The notes: generated from the letters alone by a model not told the origin. A DNA stretch of 31,011 nucleotides from SIG565 sp045646145 (GCA_045646145.1 JAZRKE010000087.1:1-31011), one strand, 5' to 3'. Counted from the first letter of the stretch, positions 21,435-30,980 are shown. Numbers and translations: made by a program.

Positions 21435-22961
21435 ATGTTTGCAAAACTTAAAAGTATGGGACTTTTTGGAATGGACGCCTACGTAATAGAGGTTGAGGCG
21501 GATATTTCCTCGGGTCTTCCCGGTTTTGATATAGTAGGACTTCCCGATGCGGCGGTTAAGGAGTCTCGCGATCGTGTAAGAGCCGCGATAAAGAACAACG
21601 GGTTTAAGTTCCCTATTGGCAAAATAACCGTGAATTTAGCTCCTGCAGATGTTAAAAAAGAGGGTGCTCTTTACGATTTACCTATAATGCTTGCTGTTTT
21701 GGCGGCTTCACAACAGATAACGCTTAATACCGAAAACAGTGTTTACATAGGTGAATTATCGCTCAACGGTAATCTACGTAAGGTAAACGGTGTGCTTGCT
21801 ATGGCAATCAAGGCAGCGGGGGAAGGCGTTAACAATTTTTATCTGCCTATTGATAATGCTAACGAAGGAGCATATGTAGACGATATTAATATATACGGGG
21901 TTAACAATATTAAGGAACTTTTTGCCCATTTTAAAGGCGAAAAGCCAATAACTAAAGCGGAGCGTGGAGAGATTAAATATGAACTTTACGAAACCGCTGT
22001 AGATTTCTGCGAGGTCAAGGGTCAGACACTCGCCAAGAAGGCGCTTGAGGTAGCGGCGGCAGGAGGGCATAATATACTGCTTATCGGTCCGCCCGGCTCG
22101 GGAAAGAGTATGCTTGCCAAGCGTTTCCCAACTATATTACCCGAAATGACCTATGAAGAAACTATTGAAACTACCAAGCTTTACTCTATTGCAGGCTTAA
22201 CCGATAATGATAATCCGCTAATCACAAAGCGGCCGTTCCGTTCACCGCATCACACAACCTCGTCAGTAGCACTCACAGGCGGCGGTACCGTGCCAAAGTC
22301 GGGGGAGATTTCGCTCTCTCATAACGGCGTACTGTTTTTAGACGAGCTTCCCGAATTTAACCGCGAGGTTATGGAGGCTCTGCGTCAGCCCCTTGAGGAT
22401 GGGAAAATTACCATTTCGCGAGTTGCAGGCACCCTTACGTATCCCAGCGCGATTACGCTCGTTGCGGCTATGAACCCCTGCCCCTGCGGATTTTTCGGGC
22501 ATCCTACAAGGGCGTGTACCTGTTCGCCGAAAATGGTGAATAAATATTTAAACCGTATATCAGGGCCAATGCTCGACCGACTTGATTTACATATTGAGGT
22601 GCCACCCGTTGAATACACAGAGCTTCGCGAAGTGAAACCCGCCGAAACCTCTGCTGAGATTAGAGCAAGGGTTAATAAAGCCCGTCAGATACAGAATGAG
22701 CGCTATAAAGGAACCGGTGTTACCTGCAACGCAAGGCTTACTCCCGCGCTTTTAAAAAAGCACTGTGCTATGAGTGAGGCGGCTGCCAAACTTTTACAGG
22801 CGTCATTTGATAAACTTGGTATGTCAGCTCGTGCTTATGACCGAATTTTAAAGGTAGCTCGGACTATAGCCGATTTACAGGGCTGTGAAAATATTGATAC
22901 ACAGCATATTGCCGAGGCTATTCAGTTTAGAAGTCTCGATCGCAAATACTGGGGCGAATAG
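21435..22961 (+). CDS. comM: ComM/YifB-family magnesium-chelatase-like ATPase
   Basis: 508 residues. The N-terminal Lon-like S5 fold (SGLPGFDIVGLPDAAVKESRDRVRAAI) is followed by an AAA+ domain with Walker A GPPGSGKSMLAKR, Walker B GVLFLDELPEF and NPCPCGFFGHPTRACTCSP zinc-like Cys cluster, then a C-terminal helical domain (LGMSARAYDRILKVARTIADL). ComM is a hexameric helicase that extends branch migration during natural transformation; many non-competent species also have it. A TTG at 21411 is in frame, but GGAGGG before ATG 21435 fixes the start. It is the first host gene to the right of the element. Confidence 0.93.
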   Translation: MFAKLKSMGLFGMDAYVIEVEADISSGLPGFDIVGLPDAAVKESRDRVRAAIKNNGFKFPIGKITVNLAPADVKKEGALYDLPIMLAVLAASQQITLNTENSVYIGELSLNGNLRKVNGVLAMAIKAAGEGVNNFYLPIDNANEGAYVDDINIYGVNNIKELFAHFKGEKPITKAERGEIKYELYETAVDFCEVKGQTLAKKALEVAAAGGHNILLIGPPGSGKSMLAKRFPTILPEMTYEETIETTKLYSIAGLTDNDNPLITKRPFRSPHHTTSSVALTGGGTVPKSGEISLSHNGVLFLDELPEFNREVMEALRQPLEDGKITISRVAGTLTYPSAITLVAAMNPCPCGFFGHPTRACTCSPKMVNKYLNRISGPMLDRLDLHIEVPPVEYTELREVKPAETSAEIRARVNKARQIQNERYKGTGVTCNARLTPALLKKHCAMSEAAAKLLQASFDKLGMSARAYDRILKVARTIADLQGCENIDTQHIAEAIQFRSLDRKYWGE

Positions 22962-23038
22962 TTAAATTTTATCAATCATTGACAGCGTTTAAACCGCGAA
23001 ATATAATTAAATTATTATATTCTGAAAGGAAAAATGTT

Positions 23039-25096
23039 ATGGACAAAAAGTATGAAGCCCTGTTTACTCCTTGGAAAATAGGAAATGTCGAAATCAAAAA
23101 CCGTATTGTTATGTGTCCAATGGGAGGCACCTCGCTTTTTGGTTGGTTCGAGCTTGGCGGTTGTCATTTTGATAAAGAGGCCGCAAAGCTGTTTTTAGAA
23201 AGAGCCAATAATAATGTCGGACTTATAATACCCGGTATTGCGCCGCTTCGCGATACTTTCTGGGGAAAGTGGCTCTGGCAGAATCCTAAAATGTTCGAGG
23301 ATTTAAAGGAGTTTATGGATGAAATACATAAAACAGGTGCCAAACTGTTTATACAGTTAACCGCAGGTATGGGCAGAAGCTGGGCAATTACCGAGCTTGT
23401 AGCTCCGCTTCATAAAAATAAAATTACACGCGCTATTATAAAACCGATTATAGATACTTCGCACGAACTCGCAAGTCCGAGTCCTCAGCCGTCGCGTTGG
23501 GCACACGATATTATCTGTCCTGAAATGACGGTAGAGCAGATTCACGAAATAATCGAGGCGTTTGCCAAAACGGCAAAATTGTGCCGTGATGCCGGTGTTG
23601 ACGGAGTGGAGGTACACGCTGTGCACGAAGGGTATCTGCTTGACCAGTTTGCTATTGAGTTTTTCAATAAGCGTACCGACGATTACGGCGGCAGCTTCCA
23701 GAACCGCTACCGCTTTGCCGCAGAGATTGTAAAGGCTATAAAGGCAGAGTGCGGGGATGACTTTCCCGTATCGCTTCGTTACTCGGTAGAGTCCAAAATG
23801 AAGGGCTTTTGCGAGGGTGCTATGCCGGGTGAAGAGTACACCGAGGTTGGCAGAAATATGGCAGAGAGCGAAAAAGCCGCTAAATATTTACAGGATATGG
23901 GCTACGATATGCTTAATGCCGATAATGGTACATATGATAGCTGGTACTGGGCTCATCCGCCGATGTATATGCCGGAAAACTGCAATTTAGAGGATGTTTC
24001 TCACATTAAGAAGTTTGTGGATATCCCAGTTGTGTGTGCGGGTAGAATGGATGTCGAGGTGGGCGCTAAAGCGGTAGCCGAAGGTAAAATTGATGCAGTC
24101 GGTGTTGCCCGTCAGTTCTTAACCGACCCTGAGTGGATTACAAAGCTGATTGACGATAGAATCGAGGACATCAAGCCCTGTATCTGTTGTCATAGCGGTT
24201 GCTTTAATTTCTCATCCTCTAAGGGACACGCCAATACTCAGGATTTAACCGACACAATGGGACTTGCCCGTTGTGCCCTTAATCCTAAAACGATGCAGTC
24301 TAAAAAATATAACATAAAACCGGCTAAAAAGGCAAAAAAGATTGCTATAGTCGGCGGTGGTATAGGAGGTATGGAGGCGGCTATTGTTTGCGCTCAGCGC
24401 GGACACAGCGTAACGCTTTACGAAAAGACCGGAAAATTAGGCGGTGTATTTATCGCGGCTGCGTCTCCGTCATTTAAGGAGAAGGACAGAGCACTCATAG
24501 CATGGTATAATCGCGAGATAAAGAAATATCCTATTGATATTAGGTTAAACACCGCTATTACCGATGTTAAATCGCTCGGCGCCGATGAGGTTATTATCGC
24601 CACAGGCGCGGCGCCTAAAAAGCTGAACATAAAGGGTGCAGAACACGCGATAGAGGCGGTAGATTTCTTACTTGGCAGTAAGGTGGGCGAGAGGGTTGCC
24701 GTTATCGGCGGAGGCCTCACAGGCTGTGAAATTGCCTATGAACTATATCTGCAGGGCAAAAAGCCCACAATTATAGAAATGCTCGATGACCTTGTAACTA
24801 CACCCGGTATCTGCCTTGCAAACACAAGCTATCTCCGCGATTTCTTTAAAACCAATAATGTTCCTGTGCTTCTTGAAACGGGCGTTAAAGAAATAAGCAA
24901 AAATGGCGTAACCGTATCCGATAATAGCGGTAATGAGAGCGTAATTGAAGCCGATAGCGTTATTATTTCGGTCGGCTACAATCCTGCTCCCATAGCTAAA
25001 AAGGGCGCCCATATCCACATTATAGGTGATGCCTCCAAGGTAGGAAATCTGCGCACGGTTATTTGGCAGGCATGGGACGTAGCAATGAAGTTGTAG
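23039..25096 (+). CDS. Old-yellow-enzyme type NAD(P)H:flavin oxidoreductase (FadH/BaiCD-like)
   Basis: 685 residues. The FMN TIM barrel comes first (LFTPWKIGNVEIKNRIVMCPMGG; VDGVEVHAVHEGYLLDQF; FFNKRTDDYGGSFQNRYRF; VVCAGRMD). A 4Fe-4S cluster loop CICCHSGCF...ARCALNP follows at about residue 380. The C-terminal half binds FAD/NAD(P): KKIAIVGGGIGGMEAAI and ERVAVIGGGLTGCEIAYEL. This is the build of 2,4-dienoyl-CoA reductase and of bile-acid enzymes BaiCD/BaiH. It would reduce an activated C=C bond. An in-frame TTG at 22979 exists, but AAAGGA before ATG 23039 is preferred. It heads an operon with aconitase X; the substrate cannot be read from sequence. Confidence 0.9.
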   Translation: MDKKYEALFTPWKIGNVEIKNRIVMCPMGGTSLFGWFELGGCHFDKEAAKLFLERANNNVGLIIPGIAPLRDTFWGKWLWQNPKMFEDLKEFMDEIHKTGAKLFIQLTAGMGRSWAITELVAPLHKNKITRAIIKPIIDTSHELASPSPQPSRWAHDIICPEMTVEQIHEIIEAFAKTAKLCRDAGVDGVEVHAVHEGYLLDQFAIEFFNKRTDDYGGSFQNRYRFAAEIVKAIKAECGDDFPVSLRYSVESKMKGFCEGAMPGEEYTEVGRNMAESEKAAKYLQDMGYDMLNADNGTYDSWYWAHPPMYMPENCNLEDVSHIKKFVDIPVVCAGRMDVEVGAKAVAEGKIDAVGVARQFLTDPEWITKLIDDRIEDIKPCICCHSGCFNFSSSKGHANTQDLTDTMGLARCALNPKTMQSKKYNIKPAKKAKKIAIVGGGIGGMEAAIVCAQRGHSVTLYEKTGKLGGVFIAAASPSFKEKDRALIAWYNREIKKYPIDIRLNTAITDVKSLGADEVIIATGAAPKKLNIKGAEHAIEAVDFLLGSKVGERVAVIGGGLTGCEIAYELYLQGKKPTIIEMLDDLVTTPGICLANTSYLRDFFKTNNVPVLLETGVKEISKNGVTVSDNSGNESVIEADSVIISVGYNPAPIAKKGAHIHIIGDASKVGNLRTVIWQAWDVAMKL

Positions 25097-25105
25097 CTTT
25101 ATTGC

Positions 25106-25139
25106 AGTGAATAGTTAAGAGTGAAAAGTGAATAGTTAA
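25106..25139 (+). repeat. Short direct repeat before the aconitase-X gene
   Basis: AGTGAATAGTTAA at 25106-25118 and 25127-25139 with GTGAAAAGTG between. It is a small intergenic repeat of the GTGAA(A/T)AG kind. No function is evident. Confidence 0.6.
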
Positions 25140-25154
25140 AAAAGGAGAAAAACT

Positions 25155-26429
25155 ATGATTTTAACACCTGAACAACAAGCAATTTTAGACGGCGAAAAGG
25201 GCGAGGTACTCTCAAAGGTTATGAAAACAATGGTGAAGTATGGTGAATCCTTCGGCGCCGAAAAATTAGTTCCCGTTACAAGCAAGTATAACCACCTTGT
25301 AACATCATTCGGACTTAAAATGATGAAACCCGTTTTTGATTTGATGCAGCAGCTTATCGATGCTGATGCACTATCGGGTCAAAAGTTTTCGGTTGACCCG
25401 CGTCCGCTTGATAAAAATGTACCATCTAATTTCCTGCAAAATTTAATTTTCAATAACTTTATGTATTCAACTCAGGATTTTTATGAGGGACAGCTTAAAA
25501 CCCTGGGCCTTATAGATGACGATGCCTTTACCTGCACCTGCTACATGGATGAGGTAGGCAACAAGCCGCAAAAGGGCGAGGTGCTTTCCTGGGCAGAATC
25601 CTCGGCCGTTGTTTATGCGAACTCGGTGCTGGGTGCTCGCTGTAACCGAAATTCAGGTATTATTGATATTATGGGCTCGGTTGTGGGTTTCGTGCCATAC
25701 TTTGGGCTTCTTACCGACGAGGGAAGAAAAGCTACCTGGGTTATAAAAATTGAAACCACCAAAAAGCCCGAGGCGCAACTGCTTGGATCAGCAATCGGTA
25801 TGAAGGTTATGGAAGAGGTACCCTATGTAATTGGTCTCGATAAGTGGATTGGAAATGAACTTAGCGATACTGCCTGCACCTATTTAAAGGATTTTGGTGC
25901 CGCAACCGCCTCTAACGGTGCTGTAGGACTTTACCATATAGATAACCTGACCCCCGAGGCTAAGGAGCAGGGAACCGCACTTATAGCCGAGGGAGCACAG
26001 GAATATATTATCGACGATGCTGAACTAGAACGCGTATATAAAAGCTATCCTGTTATCTGGAAGAATAAGAATGCTACACCGAAGCTCTGCTTTATGGGTT
26101 GTCCGCATATGAGTTTGGAGCAGTTAAAATCCTGGACTCAGAGGGTAGAAGATGGACTGAAAGCCGCAGGCAACAAAAAGGTTGTTATCCCTACCGTTTT
26201 CACTGCCTCTCCTGCAGTGCTCAAGGAATTCCAGAAGACCGAATTTGCCGCGCGTCTTAAAGCCACTGGCGTTATAACCTCGTATATCTGTCCGCTTATG
26301 TATATGAACAATCCGCTTTGCGCAAAAATGCCGGTTATAACCTCATCAAATAAGCTTCGAACCTATACAACATCCCGTTATTATACCGATGACGAGATTT
26401 TAGAGCAGATTACAAAGGGAGGAAAGTAG
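25155..26429 (+). CDS. Aconitase X catalytic (large) subunit
   Basis: 424 residues, DUF521/AcnX catalytic domain. It starts LTPEQQAILDGEKGEVLSKVMK, followed by conserved blocks TSKYNHL, DPRPLDKN, CTCYMDEVGNKP, GEVLSWAESSAVVYANSVLGARCNRNSG, CFMGCPHMSLEQL and MPVITSSNKLRTYT. Its Cys residues supply an Fe-S cluster. Characterised bacterial members are cis-3-hydroxy-L-proline dehydratases, and archaeal ones are mevalonate-5-phosphate dehydratases; neither substrate can be assigned here. The small swivel subunit follows after one base, so this is the two-gene form. It lies in an operon with the flavin reductase before and an amidohydrolase after, which suggests dehydration followed or preceded by C=C reduction of one substrate. 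Confidence 0.92.
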   Translation: MILTPEQQAILDGEKGEVLSKVMKTMVKYGESFGAEKLVPVTSKYNHLVTSFGLKMMKPVFDLMQQLIDADALSGQKFSVDPRPLDKNVPSNFLQNLIFNNFMYSTQDFYEGQLKTLGLIDDDAFTCTCYMDEVGNKPQKGEVLSWAESSAVVYANSVLGARCNRNSGIIDIMGSVVGFVPYFGLLTDEGRKATWVIKIETTKKPEAQLLGSAIGMKVMEEVPYVIGLDKWIGNELSDTACTYLKDFGAATASNGAVGLYHIDNLTPEAKEQGTALIAEGAQEYIIDDAELERVYKSYPVIWKNKNATPKLCFMGCPHMSLEQLKSWTQRVEDGLKAAGNKKVVIPTVFTASPAVLKEFQKTEFAARLKATGVITSYICPLMYMNNPLCAKMPVITSSNKLRTYTTSRYYTDDEILEQITKGGK

Positions 26430-26430
26430 T

Positions 26431-26874
26431 ATGAAAAAGTTTAAAGGCAGAATAATTGCCGAGGGTACAGTTACCGCCGAGGCGCTCGTGTCCCACGGTG
26501 GACTTAATACATTGGCTTCCTTCCAGAAGGCACTGCAGTTTGGCGATAAAAATGCCACCTGCGGGGATCAGAACAACCCCGATTTGTTCGGCAAACAGAT
26601 GAAGGGTAAAGCCCTTTGTCTGCCCCAGACCATCGGCTCTACAACGGGCGGCTTGGTTTTATATTGCGCCTGCGCCATGAAGCGTCAGCCTGCCTGTATG
26701 CTCTTTTCTAAGCCTATCGATTCTCTTGCCGCCGCAGGCAGTGTACTGGCGGATGTATGGCTTGATGATGTTTCAATGCCTGTAATTGATTCGTTGGGTG
26801 ATGAGTTCTTAAATTATGTTAAGGACGGTATGAAGATTACAATAGGCACCGACGGAACCGTTATAGTAGACTAA
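26431..26874 (+). CDS. Aconitase X swivel (small) subunit
   Basis: 147 residues, DUF126 family: KGRIIAEGTVTAEALVSHGGLNTLASF, NPDLFGKQMKGKALCLPQTIGSTTGGLVL and the late WLDDVSMPVIDSLGDEF. It closes the active site of the large subunit; the Ser-Thr-Thr-Gly block is the conserved substrate-side loop. ATG 26431 follows the large-subunit stop by one base, with GGAGG inside the large-subunit end. Confidence 0.93.
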   Translation: MKKFKGRIIAEGTVTAEALVSHGGLNTLASFQKALQFGDKNATCGDQNNPDLFGKQMKGKALCLPQTIGSTTGGLVLYCACAMKRQPACMLFSKPIDSLAAAGSVLADVWLDDVSMPVIDSLGDEFLNYVKDGMKITIGTDGTVIVD

Positions 26875-26891
26875 AAGCGAGATGATCATTT

Positions 26892-27677
26892 TTGAATATA
26901 ATTGATTTTCACACACATATTTACCCTTCTGCTATTGCCGAAAAGGCTACCAAGAGTATTGAAGATTTTTATTGCCTTGACGGTGGCGGAATGGTGGGTA
27001 CATCCGAACAATTACTCGAGCGTGGAAAAAGCGTAGGAATAGAAAAATTTGTTGTGTTGCCAGTGGCGATAAAGGCTGACCACACAAGGCATATAAACGA
27101 GTTTATTCTATCCGAAGTGGCAAAACACCCCGAATTTATCGGCTTTGGAACAGTCCACGCCGGGCTTAGTAATATTATAGAAGAGGGCGAATATATATTA
27201 AAAAGTGGACTAAAGGGTATTAAAATGCACCCCGATACTCAGGCTTTCGATATTGACGATGAGCGTCTTTTCCCTTTATATGAAGCGGTAGGCGATAAGC
27301 TACTCTTTATGTTCCATTGTGGTGATAAGCGGTATGATTATTCCCATCCACGAAGACTCAGGCGTATTATGGATATGTTCCCAAAACTCAGGGTTATAGC
27401 CACCCATTTAGGAGGATATTCTGTGTGGGACGAAGCCACTGTGGCGCTTAAAGATACCGACTGTATGCTTGATATTTCGAGTTCCCTTATGTTTATGAGT
27501 GAGGCTGATCAGGAAAAATACATTAACATTTACGGTGCCGATCGCCTATTATACGGCTCCGATTTTCCGCTATGGGACCCTGTGAAAGAGATGGAGCGTT
27601 TTATGAAGCTCAAGCTTACAGACACGCAGCGTGAAAAAATAGCCTATAAGAATGCAGAGCGTATTTTAAATTTATAA
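26892..27677 (+). CDS. Amidohydrolase-2 family metal enzyme
   Basis: 261 residues, TTG start (MNIIDFHTHIYP). The TIM-barrel metal site is visible as DFHTH, GIKMHPD, MFHCGD, ATHLGGYS and YGSDFPLW (the final Asp). Amidohydrolase-2 proteins include decarboxylases of the ACMSD type and lactone or C-C hydrolases. The Shine-Dalgarno is weak; the ATG at 26882 is out of frame and closes at once. Because it is 17 bases after the aconitase-X genes, it likely acts in the same pathway, as decarboxylase or hydrolase. The exact reaction is unknown. Confidence 0.85.
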   Translation: MNIIDFHTHIYPSAIAEKATKSIEDFYCLDGGGMVGTSEQLLERGKSVGIEKFVVLPVAIKADHTRHINEFILSEVAKHPEFIGFGTVHAGLSNIIEEGEYILKSGLKGIKMHPDTQAFDIDDERLFPLYEAVGDKLLFMFHCGDKRYDYSHPRRLRRIMDMFPKLRVIATHLGGYSVWDEATVALKDTDCMLDISSSLMFMSEADQEKYINIYGADRLLYGSDFPLWDPVKEMERFMKLKLTDTQREKIAYKNAERILNL

Positions 27678-27693
27678 AAATTTCAAAAAAGTA

Positions 27694-27995
27694 TTGACTT
27701 TTTTCTCATTTGGAGTTAAAATATCAAAAAATAAAAATGCTATGAAGATATTAAGTGTAAATGTAAACACTTTTCAGAGAGTTGGCGGTTGGTGTGAGCT
27801 GGCAGGTGAAATTTACGCGGTCTCGTATCGGAGCAGAATTTCTGAAACTAAAGTAAGAAATTCCGGGAAAGCCCGTAATAGCTTAAGGACTTGTTGGAGT
27901 CCTACAGAGTGGTCGGTTTATGTCGGCAATACGGGTGGTACCGTGGACAAAATGTTTGTTCATCCCGCAGAGCATTTCTCTGCGGGATTTTTTTA
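27694..27995 (+). promoter_or_regulatory. Promoter and T-box leader, probably leucine-specific
   Basis: Promoter TTGACT (27694-27699), 17 bp, TAAAAT (27717-27722). Leader: Stem I pairing GTGTAAAT (27755) with ATTTACGC (27811), AGAGAGTTGG and GGTTGGTG apical elements, and a candidate specifier CUC (27822-27824) in GGTCTCG. A CCGGG/CCCG stem III follows. Then comes the T-box GGGTGGTACCGTGG (27933-27946) and the terminator TCCCGCAGAG/CTCTGCGGGA with T-tract ending at 27995. UGGU in the T-box fits a tRNA with discriminator A, as tRNA-Leu has. Uncharged tRNA-Leu would stabilise the antiterminator and switch on the two genes downstream. Confidence 0.88.
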
Positions 27996-28021
27996 GGTTT
28001 AAATTTTGAGAGGTAGATATT

Positions 28022-29392
28022 ATGAAAAAAGTATTTGTATCCGATGTTACTTTATGCAAGGCGGCTGAGAGTAGAAAGACTCTTACCTTCCGCCAGAAAC
28101 TGAATATTGTGGCGGCGCTGTCCAAAGCGGGACTGAGCGCAGTTGAGTTACCTACACTATCCGATAATGCCGAGGCAGCTGTGGTTTACAGAACCATAGC
28201 GGAGAGTGCCGAAAACATTAAAATCAGCATTAATGCAGGCTCTACATCCGAACAGATTAAGTCGACCTACGAGTGCGTTAAATCGGCAAAGGATTTATGT
28301 TTACAGGTGGTAATGCCCGTTTCCACCGTCCAGATGGAATATATTTATCACTTAAAATCGGGCAAAATGCTCGAGAAAATTACCAAGCTTATAGCTACCG
28401 CTAAACAGTGCTGCGAGTGTGTTGAGTTTGTAGCACTCGATGCTACACGAGCCGATGCTGACTTTTTAAGACGGTGTTGTGCTGCTGCCGCCGATAATGG
28501 CGCTACAGCCGTAACACTTACCGATACCGCAGGGGTTTATTTCCCTGAGGAGATTGCTGCGCTTGTTAAGAATATAAAAGAAGCGTCAGATGTTAAGGTT
28601 TATGTTGAGCCTTCAAATGCTCTCTGCCTAGGGGCCGCCTGTGCAGTTGCCGCAATTAGCGCGGGGGCTGATGGAATCAAGACCGCAACAGGTGATAAGG
28701 ACAGTGTATCTGCAGGGGACTTTGCTAACATAATCCGCGCAAAAGGTGAGGCTATGGGTGTAGATACAGACCTCGATATTACTGCCATCAACAATATTGT
28801 GAAGAGTATTTCTGAAACTACAGGTGTTGCCGAGGACACAACCGTTACCGATAACACAAGCCTTTCAGCCAAGGCTACCCTTGCCGACATTACCGCCCAG
28901 ATTAAGTCCTTAGGTTATGATTTAAGTGCCGAGGATAACGGCAAGGTGTATGAGGAATTCTGCCGTGTAGCCGCTAAGAAAGAAAGCATTGGTCTTCGCG
29001 AATTGGAGGCTATTATTGCAAGTAGCGCTATGCAGGTGCCCTCAACCTACCACCTTATTAACTATGTTGTAAATAGCGGTAACATTATAAGTGCAACCGC
29101 TAATATCACTTTGGAAAGGGATGGAGAGCAGTTATCAGGCGTCAGCATTGGCGACGGACCTATAGATGCCGCCTTCCACGCCATTGAGCAGATTATCGGC
29201 CACCACTACGAACTTGACGATTTCCAAATTCAAGCTGTAACCAAGGGTAGAGAGGCTGTAGGTTCATCAATTATCAGACTTCGCGCCGACGGAAAGCTCT
29301 ATTCGGGCAACGGTGTTTCAACCGATATTATCGGCGCTTGTATACGCGCATATATAAACGCGCTCAATAAAATAGTTTACGAGGAAAAATAG
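28022..29392 (+). CDS. LeuA-like protein with degenerate catalytic site
   Basis: 456 residues. The family is 2-isopropylmalate synthase and relatives: TIM barrel (FVALDATRADADFLRR, VTLTDTAGVY) and a C-terminal leucine-sensing domain (MQVPSTYHLINYVV, ERDGEQLSGVSIGDGPIDAAF, GVSTDIIGACIRAYINAL). Yet the usual DTTLRDGEQ is SDVTLCKAAES, with catalytic Arg as Cys12 and the following Asp as Lys13, and the metal motif HxHND is EPSNA (E196, S198, N199). So it probably cannot do the normal Claisen condensation. A T-box (Leu) leader precedes it and an acyl-CoA-synthetase fusion follows by 2 bases. It could be a regulatory or binding protein, or a changed enzyme. Confidence 0.8.
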   Translation: MKKVFVSDVTLCKAAESRKTLTFRQKLNIVAALSKAGLSAVELPTLSDNAEAAVVYRTIAESAENIKISINAGSTSEQIKSTYECVKSAKDLCLQVVMPVSTVQMEYIYHLKSGKMLEKITKLIATAKQCCECVEFVALDATRADADFLRRCCAAAADNGATAVTLTDTAGVYFPEEIAALVKNIKEASDVKVYVEPSNALCLGAACAVAAISAGADGIKTATGDKDSVSAGDFANIIRAKGEAMGVDTDLDITAINNIVKSISETTGVAEDTTVTDNTSLSAKATLADITAQIKSLGYDLSAEDNGKVYEEFCRVAAKKESIGLRELEAIIASSAMQVPSTYHLINYVVNSGNIISATANITLERDGEQLSGVSIGDGPIDAAFHAIEQIIGHHYELDDFQIQAVTKGREAVGSSIIRLRADGKLYSGNGVSTDIIGACIRAYINALNKIVYEEK

Positions 29393-29394
29393 GT

Positions 29395-30980
29395 ATGAAA
29401 TTTTCTTTTTCAACGAAATATGTAAGTGTTGGTTCCTTTTTAGAGCTTTGCAACATAACCTCAGATTACAACTTTTCGGGCTTTGAGGTTTATGATATAG
29501 CGGCGCAGAAAAAAGAGTTTTCTGACAGTATTTTCAGTTCTGCCTCGCGTTCTGCGGCTAAAAGGAAACTGGTTAACCGCCATATAGGTATAAGCTGTGT
29601 TACTTACCCTATAGAAGTTGATGCCATTACCGACGGCGAACAAATAGAAAAATATGTAGAATATGCCGCTGAAGTAGGAACCAATGTAGTAATAAAGGTT
29701 GCAACCGATGATTTCAGAGCCCTTTCTGCAGTTCTTGTCCCTGCCATTAAAAAGGCCGAGCTTTTATCGGTTATGATTTTAGTAGAGTCAAGCGGAATTT
29801 ATGCTAAAACCGAAAAAATACTTGAGTTTATCAACTACTTTGAGTCAGCAGTCCTCGGTGTTTGCTGGGATATTAAGAGTACCTTTTTCGAAGCGAATGA
29901 GACCGCTGACCGAACCATTCAAACCCTCGGCTCATATATTGAGTATGTAAGAATAGGTGATAGAAAGAACGGTAAAAATGTGCTCATCGGTTCGGGAGAA
30001 CTGCCTGTAGAGGAATTTATAAATGCTCTGCGCTCACTTAATTATGACGGCTATATTTGTGCCGACTGGAACGATGAAATTTCTTCATATGACATAGTGC
30101 TTACCCACTTTGTAAACTTTATGGAGCGCTTTTTAAAGGATAGCAAGCAAAAGGGCGCTATCTACTATAACCGCGCGCATACGGGAACTCACCCTTGGAA
30201 AAAGTATGATGTAATTGATTTGACCTTTTCTCAGGTGCTTGATAAAATGTGTGAGCGCTATCCCGACCAGTATGCCTTTAAATACACAACGCTCGATTAT
30301 ACAAGAACCTACTCTCAGTTTAGAGACGATGTTGATAAAGCCGCCGCCGCACTGCTTTCCTTAGGTGTAAAGCCGGGACACCATGTGGCTATATGGGCAA
30401 CAAATGTTCCGCAGTGGTTTATAACTTTCTGGGCAACGGTAAAAATCGGTGCGGTGCTTGTTACTGTTAACACCGCCTATAAAATTCACGAAACCGAGTA
30501 TTTACTCCGTCAGTCCGATACCCATACACTAGTTATGATTGAGGACTGCAAGGACTCGAATTACAAGCAAATTATGGAGGAACTTTGCCCCGAACTTAAA
30601 AACACGGTGCCGGGCAAACCCCTCTATTCAAAAAAACTGCCATTCCTGAGAAATATTGTAACTGTAGGCTTCCGTATGGACGGTTGCCTTGAATGGGAGG
30701 AAATGCTGAATTTATCCTCATCGGTTCCGATAGCCGAGGTTCACCGCATAGCCGCAACAGTAAAGCCCGACGATGTCTGCAATATGCAGTACACTTCGGG
30801 AACTACGGGCTTCCCCAAGGGAGTAATGCTTACCCATAATAACATTATCAATAACGGAAAAATAATCGGAGATAGAATGGATATTTCCACCGCCGACCGT
30901 ATGATGATTCAGGTGCCGATGTTCCATTGCTTTGGAATGGTGCTTTCTATGACCAACTTAATGACCCACGGTGGTACTAT
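29395..30980 (+). CDS. Fusion of sugar-isomerase-like TIM barrel and acyl-CoA synthetase, 3' cut
   Basis: There is one uninterrupted frame from ATG 29395 to the end of genuine sequence at 30980, about 528 residues. Residues 1 to about 250 are an AP-endonuclease-2/xylose-isomerase-like TIM barrel (MILVESSGIYAKTEKIL, CWDIKSTFFEAN, EYVRIGDRKNG, GSGELPVEEFINALRSLNYDG). From about 256 a class-I adenylate-forming enzyme begins (DVIDLTFSQVLDKMCERYPDQ, YSQFRDDVDKAAAALL, GHHVAIWATNVPQW, P-loop TSGTTGFPKGVML near residue 468, QVPMFHCFGMVL). It would activate an acid as acyl-AMP/acyl-CoA. Such a fusion is unusual. It is coupled to the LeuA-like gene (2-base gap) under the same T-box. Confidence 0.87.

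Noticed and set aside
27694..27996. Plus-strand 100-residue ORF before the LeuA-like gene
   Set aside because: It coincides with the T-box leader RNA, which explains the sequence fully.
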